From Selaginella moellendorffii (Eukaryota > Streptophyta > Lycopodiopsida > Selaginellales > Selaginellaceae): a DNA stretch of 22,317 nucleotides. The position numbers and the translations under genes are program-made. The stretch spans positions 1 through 22,317 of the forward strand of contig NW_003314327.1 in assembly GCF_000143415.4 (NCBI RefSeq), written 5' to 3'. Below, in pieces: positions 1-6,000 of this stretch (positions are counted from its first letter, which is position 1; the number at the start of each line of letters is the position of its first letter). The notes below the pieces were generated by a model. That model saw nothing but the letters and a program-made list of their open reading frames with translations, had not been told where the DNA came from and made no database searches.

Positions 1-89
1 AAAGTTCCGATCCATAGACACAAGGGTCCCTTTTGCACTCTCTTCCCACCATTCAAAATGTAAACCTTTTCCCTAACCCTGAAGGCCAT
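1..89 (-). pseudogene. DUF8039-like gene, frameshifted left copy (partial)
   Basis: This is the mirror of the right-edge reading frame, with its ATG at 89-87 on the minus strand. The frame matches the right copy for 18 codons. It then breaks because one base present in the right copy (near 22135) is missing here, near position 36. The 3' part lies outside the window. A sequencing or assembly indel is an alternative explanation. Gene identity rests on the right copy. Confidence 0.6.
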
Positions 90-90
90 T

Positions 91-400
91 CTGAAAGTGC
101 AGAAAAGAAGTTAAGACCATACAAAAAATGATTGGAGAATGGCCTAAATCATAACATACCAAACAACCTCAATAGCATGAGGCCACATGCCATTATTCAA
201 ACATGCTATTGACACCCACGTGAAATTTCGCATTCACAAAATTGGCATGAGGCCTCATGCCATCTTGATATACACACAGCTGCAGGCAAGTAAAAACATA
301 CATGACAATACGCTAGCCATGAAATTGCAAGGGCCCAAGATGGCATGTGGCCTCATGCCATTTCTAAATGTGGTCCTAAGCCATTCCATGGTGAACATAC
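91..400 (-). other. Leader intron of left DUF8039-like gene, with three palindromes
   Basis: On the minus strand, a GTATGT donor starts at 400 and a polypyrimidine/CAG acceptor ends at 91, directly before the A preceding the ATG at 89. Three copies of the 22-bp palindrome family lie inside, at 171-194, 241-264 (with the perfect 18-mer GGCATGAGGCCTCATGCC at 244-261) and 340-361. The donor choice is inference; other GT sites exist. Confidence 0.5.
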
Positions 401-453
401 CAGGAAGCACAAGTGCCGAATATCAAGAGGAAGCGGTAGCCACACCAAAGACA

Positions 454-543
454 GTGCCGCTCGCAACACCGCAACTACTCGTAGCGCCGCTCGCAACACC
501 GCAACTGCTCGTAGCGCCGCTCGCACAAACTGCCACTCGCATA
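454..543 (-). repeat. 30-bp tandem repeat in CG-rich leader (left)
   Basis: There are three consecutive 30-bp units (454-483, 484-513, 514-543) built on GCCGCTCGCA on the plus strand. The first two are nearly identical and the third is degenerate. CGCTCGCA-like sequence continues to about 600. It lies just upstream of the inferred leader intron of the DUF8039-like gene, so on the minus strand it would be 5' leader sequence rich in GAGCGGC and GTTGCGAGC. Short open frames through it are low-complexity by-products. Confidence 0.75.
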
Positions 544-951
544 AACTGCCGCTCGCAATGGCGCTCGCAATGCCGCAACCGCTCGTAGACGCATAAACCA
601 CAGCCCACAACGCCGCTTACACAAGCAGCGCTCACTGCGCTCAGCGGAACCAAGAACACGGCGCACAAAAATGATAGATCTAGGAATGAGTTCGAGAATT
701 CAAAAATAACACACGCTTGAATGTCACATCAAATCCTCTGACAAACCAGATCTTATGATTCCTCTGACAAATTTCAAACTGAGTAGCTTCTAGACTTTGC
801 TGTCGGAGGTTGAACTTTGTCACATCATGTCCTTGCCTCGATCCAGCTGTGCCATGTCAGTGATTTGAACTTTGCCATGCCATGTCAGCGATCCGCGCCA
901 AGATTATTCGCCGTGTAAAGGAATAATTACGCTGTGTGTGTACGTCCATTT

Positions 952-1084
952 ATGGCAATATAAGGCCACACGCCATTCAAAGAATAATGCTCGACATAAG
1001 GCCACACGCCATTCAAAGAATAATGCTAGTCGAGCATTTTTTGGTGCATTTTTGGGTTCAAAATTGCATGAGCCCACACGCTAT
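952..1084 (+). repeat. Palindrome-bounded module 1 (left)
   Basis: It begins with a palindrome copy split by an insertion (952-976) and a second half-copy in a 36-bp tandem duplication (996-1031). About 30 bp follow, including TTTTTTGGTGCATTTTTGGG. It ends in a degenerate palindrome at 1063-1084 (ATTGCATGAGC joined to CCACACGCTAT). The right-arm mirror is 21088-21220. The left and right copies differ by C/T transitions inside the palindromes. Confidence 0.7.
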
Positions 1085-1351
1085 AAAGTTTACCTGTACC
1101 AAAAATAGAAACAGCTTTATTTACTTGGGAATTTAAGTGGTTGAGGCATTTTTAAACTTACAAACACATGCCCTACTTACATTCCTTTGGTTGCCTAAAA
1201 TTCAAAAATATTATAAACCTTTCTTTTTGCATTTTCAATGTTTTCAATTATGGTTTTTGATTTTCGTAGGACCAGCCTAGTAATCTATTTGCATCCCGTC
1301 ATGTTTATAGCTAGCTTTCGTTCGTCCCCTTCGCTAGCCTGAGATACATCT

Positions 1352-1420
1352 GCTCGGCATCTGCCTCTTACAGCATTTGCCCAGAAAGGGCATCTTTCTT
1401 CACGCAGCATTTGCCACATG
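1352..1420 (+). repeat. Intergenic direct repeat, copy A
   Basis: The segment starting GCTCGGCATCTGCCTCTT (1352-1369) continues with CAGCATTTGC, GAAAGGG and a second CAGCATTTG. It is matched with scattered changes at 2094-2160. It directly precedes the TTTAGGG array. Function unknown. Confidence 0.65.
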
Positions 1421-1453
1421 TTTAGGGTTTAGGGTTTAGGGTTTAGGGTTTAG
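1421..1453 (+). repeat. Interstitial TTTAGGG array (left)
   Basis: There are four perfect TTTAGGG units plus a partial fifth. This is the Arabidopsis-type telomere repeat, which is widespread in plants. On the other strand it reads as AAACCCTAA telo-boxes, which in plants occur in promoters. It is intergenic here and mirrored at 20719-20751, so it is part of the duplicated unit and does not mark the duplication junction. Confidence 0.9.
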
Positions 1454-1926
1454 CAATTCAGTAGCTTGATAAACATGCAAATACAGAACTTGATGCAAAA
1501 TCCTTTGATATGTCACAATGCCCCTAGGACCATAAACACATTTCAATAGAGAGGGTCCTTTCATTTCATAACTCCTTACGTAGATCTTGGTGAAACCAGA
1601 GTTAGTGAAGTTAGTTTCTTGTGATCCCGCATCTGATTGTGATGTCCCTTTGCAGTTTCGATGGAAAGGTCAATGCACACCAAACTGTGAAATCTTGGAA
1701 CAAAATAATGGTCGGATCTATGGCAAATGCCCCTGAAACATTGTAAGGCTCGTATGGTCTCATGTGGTGTCCGATTGAGATGCTTCTTTGCAGGGTCATC
1801 AAGAAAGACATTGTATACCATTTTGTAAAATCTAGTTGCGATCTAACGGTTGGATCTCCAGAAAACTCAAAAAAATCTCGCGTGTGTCAGAATATCCTAG
1901 GAATATACTCCTATGTGCCCTTGAAA

Positions 1927-2027
1927 ATGGCATGCGGCCCCACGCCATTCAAGAGATAATGCCAGATGACGCCGAGAATTTTTTGGTGCATTTTTTGGGT
2001 TCAAAATTGCATGAGCCCACACGCTAT
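1927..2027 (+). repeat. Palindrome-bounded module 2 (left)
   Basis: A palindrome at 1927-1948 is followed by about 57 bp sharing the GGTGCATTTTTTGGGTTC segment with module 1. It ends in a degenerate palindrome at 2006-2027 followed by ATAAAGTTTA. It is mirrored at 20145-20245. Confidence 0.75.
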
Positions 2028-2093
2028 AAAGTTTATCTTTGCCAAATAGAGAAAAGTTTATCTGTGTCATGTGAGGTAGTTACAGTCCTTTGT

Positions 2094-2160
2094 GCTCGGC
2101 ATCTGCCTCTTGCAGCATTTGCACTGAAAGGGAATTTTTCTCCATTCAGCATTTGGCCCT
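2094..2160 (+). repeat. Intergenic direct repeat, copy B
   Basis: This is the second copy of the segment at 1352-1420, starting with the same 18 bases (2094-2111). It sits between palindrome modules 2 and 3. A copy is present in the right arm. Confidence 0.65.
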
Positions 2161-2164
2161 GAAA

Positions 2165-2321
2165 ATGGCATGCGCCCACACGCCATTCAAGGAATAACGC
2201 CACAGGACGCCTGGATTTTTGGGTTTAAAATGTTTAGGGTTTTTTGGGTTTTTTCAAAATATTTTGGGTCCAACGTTTTTTGGGTTTCTTTGGTTCAAAA
2301 TTGCATGAGCCCACACGCTAT
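2165..2321 (+). repeat. Palindrome-bounded module 3 (left)
   Basis: A palindrome at 2165-2186 is followed by a T/G-rich stretch with repeated TTTTGGGTT blocks. It ends in the degenerate palindrome at 2300-2321. It is mirrored at 19851-20007. It has the same architecture as modules 1 and 2 with a longer interior. Confidence 0.75.
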
Positions 2322-2414
2322 AATATTGATTTGAGAGAAAAATAGAAACAGATAGAATTTCTTTATTTAGCTGAACATCTGCCATTTTTGGAAATACAAG
2401 ATGCTTTGGAATAT

Positions 2415-2436
2415 CCAATCATGCATGGTATAAATA
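2415..2436 (+). promoter_or_regulatory. Core promoter of the large gene (left)
   Basis: A CCAAT box (2415-2419), an RY-type CATGCATG element (2420-2427) and a TATA box TATAAATA (2429-2436) lie back to back. CATGCATG is the binding site of plant B3 regulators. They stand about 610 bases upstream of the ATG at 3050, which implies a long 5' leader. The mirrored copy at 19736-19757 is intact. No transcript data are available here. Confidence 0.65.
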
Positions 2437-2459
2437 TAGCGAGGGTATTAAATGATATC

Positions 2460-3052
2460 CCAATCATGATCTTTCTTTTGGATTTCGCGTGCATGCAGTC
2501 CGAGGAATGATGACGTTGCGGATTTCTTATGGATTTTGCGTGCTTGCATGCGCGCGGCAATCCAGAAATTAATGGTGGCGCCCAAGTAAGAGGAATGATG
2601 ACGTGGTGGGATTACCAACCGTTGTGACATTTCGCGCGTGTGAGGTTAGGTTTTGCATTTTGCTTTGTACTCGCGCTCGCACACTCGCGCTCGCGCTCGC
2701 ATCACACTCGCGCTCGCATCGCGCTCCCACTCGCGATCACGCTCACATCGCGTCTCTACAGGTTTCTCGTGTGCATCGGCGTCCACTCGCGCTTGCATCA
2801 CACTCGCGCTCGCATCGCGCTCGTGTGCATCGGCGTCCACTTCAAGACACACCCAGTTTGTAACTTCGCCGCCAACTCCGCCGCCCACTCCGCCACCCAC
2901 ACGCAGCCCACTTGGCGTCCCGGGAGATTTCAGCACCACTCTCCAACTGTAAGTGGCAGAGTAGCCTTGCTGCTACGATCCGCTGCACACACAGTGCACA
3001 TTCGCCAGCGAGTCCGGCCTCGATTGTCACGGCCTCCATTCGGCTTCAAATG
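2460..3052 (+). other. 5' leader exon of the large gene (left), CG-rich
   Basis: This is the inferred leader exon from just downstream of the TATA box to the ATG at 3050-3052. From 2668 to 2850 it is an irregular CGCTCGCA/CACTCGCG simple repeat, including two GTGCATCGGCGTCCACT copies (about 2771 and 2825). It then has a CCGCC-rich stretch around 2868-2900. The left arm has 13 more bases than the right within this repeat. Several short open frames cross it but none continues into the downstream exon except the frame that starts at 3050. Confidence 0.55.
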
Positions 3053-6000
3053 GTAAGTCTTTTAGGCCAAGTAGAAAATGGCATGAGGCCACATGCCATT
3101 CAGTAGCAACATTGGCATGCACCGATTGGGCTCTCGAGTGCAGTCCGGTTACAGATGGCGTGTAGCCTCACGCCATCTTAGGATGCAACCTCAAGATATC
3201 TGGTGCAGTGGTGAATGGCGTGTGGCCTCACGTTATTTCCAGCTGCTAGCTTTTCATCTGTCAGCTCTAATTGTTGTGCATTTTTGAACAGGCGAGGAAT
3301 TGCGTTCTTCTTCCAGCCACTGTCAATGTGGATGCAGAGAAGGGGGAGGAGCTCACCAGTTGGACTTTCGGGATGGAAGGCGAGGATCTGATGCTGTACA
3401 ACACAGATGGTGGGAGAAAAGAATGCATGGGGATCCTCATCCAAGTGACAGACACTCCATGCAGTTCCATGCAAGAATATGGACTGGCACTTGTGGTAGA
3501 GACAGCGTCCGCCTTCAAGATCCACCTTGCACATCCTAGCGGCTTCCCGGAGGGGGGCAGCGGCTATGAGGAATTCCTAGAGGGAGCTAGGGAGAGGTTG
3601 TCCAGGAGGCCCACAATTTCAAAGACGCTGCGGGTCTATGAAGATCACATGGAATCCACGGACCTCACCTACGGCGATGTTCAAAAACTATATTCCAACA
3701 TTGAGCCGTTGAGAGTGCCTCCAGTTTGCGAAGCGAAGGGGAAGGGGGTCGATCTGGAAACTACCCCGAAGCAGAAAAGGGTGGTCAAGCTCAAGCCGAC
3801 GTCCGACTCTGCTGCTCCAAAAAAGAAGCTACTCGGTGATGCCATTGCCTCGGGTTCGAACACTACACCCACCAAAAAGAAGAGCCGCAAAGAGCAGAAA
3901 GAGCAAGAAGAGGCAGCAAAAATCGTCGCAGATAATAGTACTTGTTACTATTCCAACAAAGTATATACAATCGACGTGAGCCGTATCGAGATCCAAAGCA
4001 AATACAACCACAGGCTAGTATCTGATGAGTGGGTGGAGAAACTGAAGCAGAAGATGCTGGCAAGTCCAGTAACACCCGACATCGCAGACGTGATCCCCTA
4101 CTACCGAACAATGAAGGGCGAGACGAGGTTTCCAGACTTGATCAATAGGAAGGTGTTGGACGATCAGAACATCCGGTTCTATGCCGTCTCCGGGCAGCAT
4201 TCTAGCTTGGCGATGCAACAGATAGTTGTGGATATTATGGTGGGCGAGGAGGTGAAGAAAGTCTTCAAGACAAGAGTTGTCCGCCTGATAAAAGGCAACT
4301 CGCCCCTCCGATCTATCATATACATCTCCCACGCGCAGAATGTCAAGCAAGAAACGTGCTACAAATCGGGTCTGCACGAGACATTGGCACGAACACGGAA
4401 GCTCTGGGTTCAACTGAAGAAGCCACAAAAACCAGGACAAGGACGTGCACTAGCAACTAGCGCCTGGCAGGTAAGCCTCGTTGCATGTGGCATAGCATGT
4501 GGCCTCACGCCATTTCCATTGCAGGAATTCTCGAGTCTTCTCTCGAAAACACTGGGGGTCAATGACACACTCAGCATCCATAACATTCTACTCGCGACAA
4601 AAGTTGTTTTTGACAAATGGGTAGATGTGCTAAGGAGGTACCATGACGGGGAGTTGCTAAACTCAATGGGTGTGGAGGACGGCCGGAAGCCCAATGATTT
4701 GAAGCTCAACGCCTTGCGTTTCTCGCGGTCTCTAGACGACGACGACCTTCTGACAGTGGCTAATGCTCTTCTACGTGGTGAGGTAGTCTTCAACAAGACC
4801 AAAATGACTCCCGGCCATATTGTGACATACGAGGACTTGTGCACGACTCTGAGAGCTCGTGCGCTATTGAAGGATTGGATCTTCGAGCAAGTGGCCGTGG
4901 CGAGGGTGAGCATCGACACCACGCAAGAGATGATGGAAGAGCTGGACTTGTCAAATGAAGACATCGACGAGTACGTGAAGGGGGCCCCCAAGTTCATCGA
5001 TCTGCTGCGGGATGCCACGAAAAGTAAAGTTGAGAAGTTGGATCAGTATCCAAATTTCATTAAGAGGGATGTCGACCGCCGGCTTCAGAAACAGCTCGAC
5101 CCCGCAGCAGAGGCCTATCGAGAACCTTACCGGGTATACGTGAATTCGGATGAGGATCAAAGGTGGAGGAGCATCGTTTCCCGCGGAGATGAGCAGGTCA
5201 AGAACATCTTTTGTGTGATGGACTTCACAAACGAGGAGATCACTCATGCAAACGAAGTCAGCTCCATCATTGACTTAATGGTGGGACTTGCGGAGGTGGA
5301 ATCTTCAGTCCACTATATGATCTACGACTCCGAATCCTATCACAAGTTCTGGAAGGCCTTGAACGAGGTGAAGGCTCGGTTGAAAGGCAAGGAGATGCGG
5401 GAGATCCATGGGATAATGGCTAAGAAGAAGATACCGACGAATGTCCGCATCTTCACAGTCGCCCTTGTTATTGGTCCTGCAGCAGAGTGGGACTGGAGTG
5501 ACTTCCCAGCTTCGTTCAACAAAGCCGATCGAATTGATCTGAGGGAGGTCAATTTACCCGTGCCTGAGGAACTGAAGACGGCTATGGAGCTTTCGAATCC
5601 AAAGAAAGCTCCAGGTGCAGCATGGGAAATGCTCAGCTGGGTCTTCAACGCAATAGCGGGTGACTCCAAGGGCAAATGCGTTGTCGAGTACAACTGCAGC
5701 GGACTATTCTTTCGAGCCGCACTACTCAAGGGTGTCCCGTGTGTTGCGGTGACAAACTCCATTGAAGAGGTGACTTCAATGGAGCATATAATTACAGTTG
5801 CCAAAGAAAAACAGTATCTTCTCTACGAACCTGGTGAGTACGCACTTTAAGTTTAAATGTTATCTCACAAGCTCTGTATGCAGGAGCGTGGCCACCCCCA
5901 GATGCTGAAACGGCGTTAACAGCTACTGATGTTAGGCCGAGGTCACAACCTGCACAAGGTAAGGTCACGTGAGGCCTCACGCCATTTTGATTATAGATCG

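Larger units (their letters stand above)
670..2414. other. Intergenic region between the two divergent genes (left)
   Basis: No convincing protein gene was seen here. The region holds direct repeats of GCCATGTCAG near 855-890, a 36-bp tandem duplication carrying palindrome halves (960-995 and 996-1031), a TTTAGGG array (1421-1453), and three palindrome-bounded modules (952-1084, 1927-2027, 2165-2321). It also has a duplicated segment beginning GCTCGGCATCTGCCTCTT at 1352 and 2094. The 1510-1900 stretch includes the GATCTAACGG-type sequence common in plant repeats. It probably contains regulatory DNA for both divergent genes together with repeat debris. Confidence 0.6.

Noticed and set aside
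187-588. Open frame of 133 codons on the left arm (and its mirror at 21584-21985)
   Set aside because: It crosses three palindromes and the CG-rich tandem repeat on the strand opposite the inferred leader. Its composition is repeat-driven and it resembles no protein family.
1576-1821. Minus-strand frame of 81 codons in the intergenic region
   Set aside because: It resembles no known protein and lies within plant-repeat-like non-coding DNA. An open frame of this length is expected by chance.
2603-2952. Overlapping frames through the CGCTCGCA repeat
   Set aside because: Low-complexity Arg/Ala/Ser/His translations in several frames at once. None joins the downstream exon in frame, whereas ATG 3050 does.
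171-3236. A CRISPR-like or satellite array made of the palindromes
   Set aside because: Spacing is irregular, the copies fall in unrelated contexts including introns and exons, and the host is clearly eukaryotic.
3271-3291. TTG at 3271 as the start of the large frame
   Set aside because: It lies inside intron 1, just before the TTTTTGAACAG acceptor. Splicing from ATG 3050-3052 gives a better start in phase 0.
4410-5018. Antisense frame of 202 codons (mirror at 17167-17775)
   Set aside because: It is a shadow of the coding exons of the large gene, with a Ser-rich composition typical of antisense frames.
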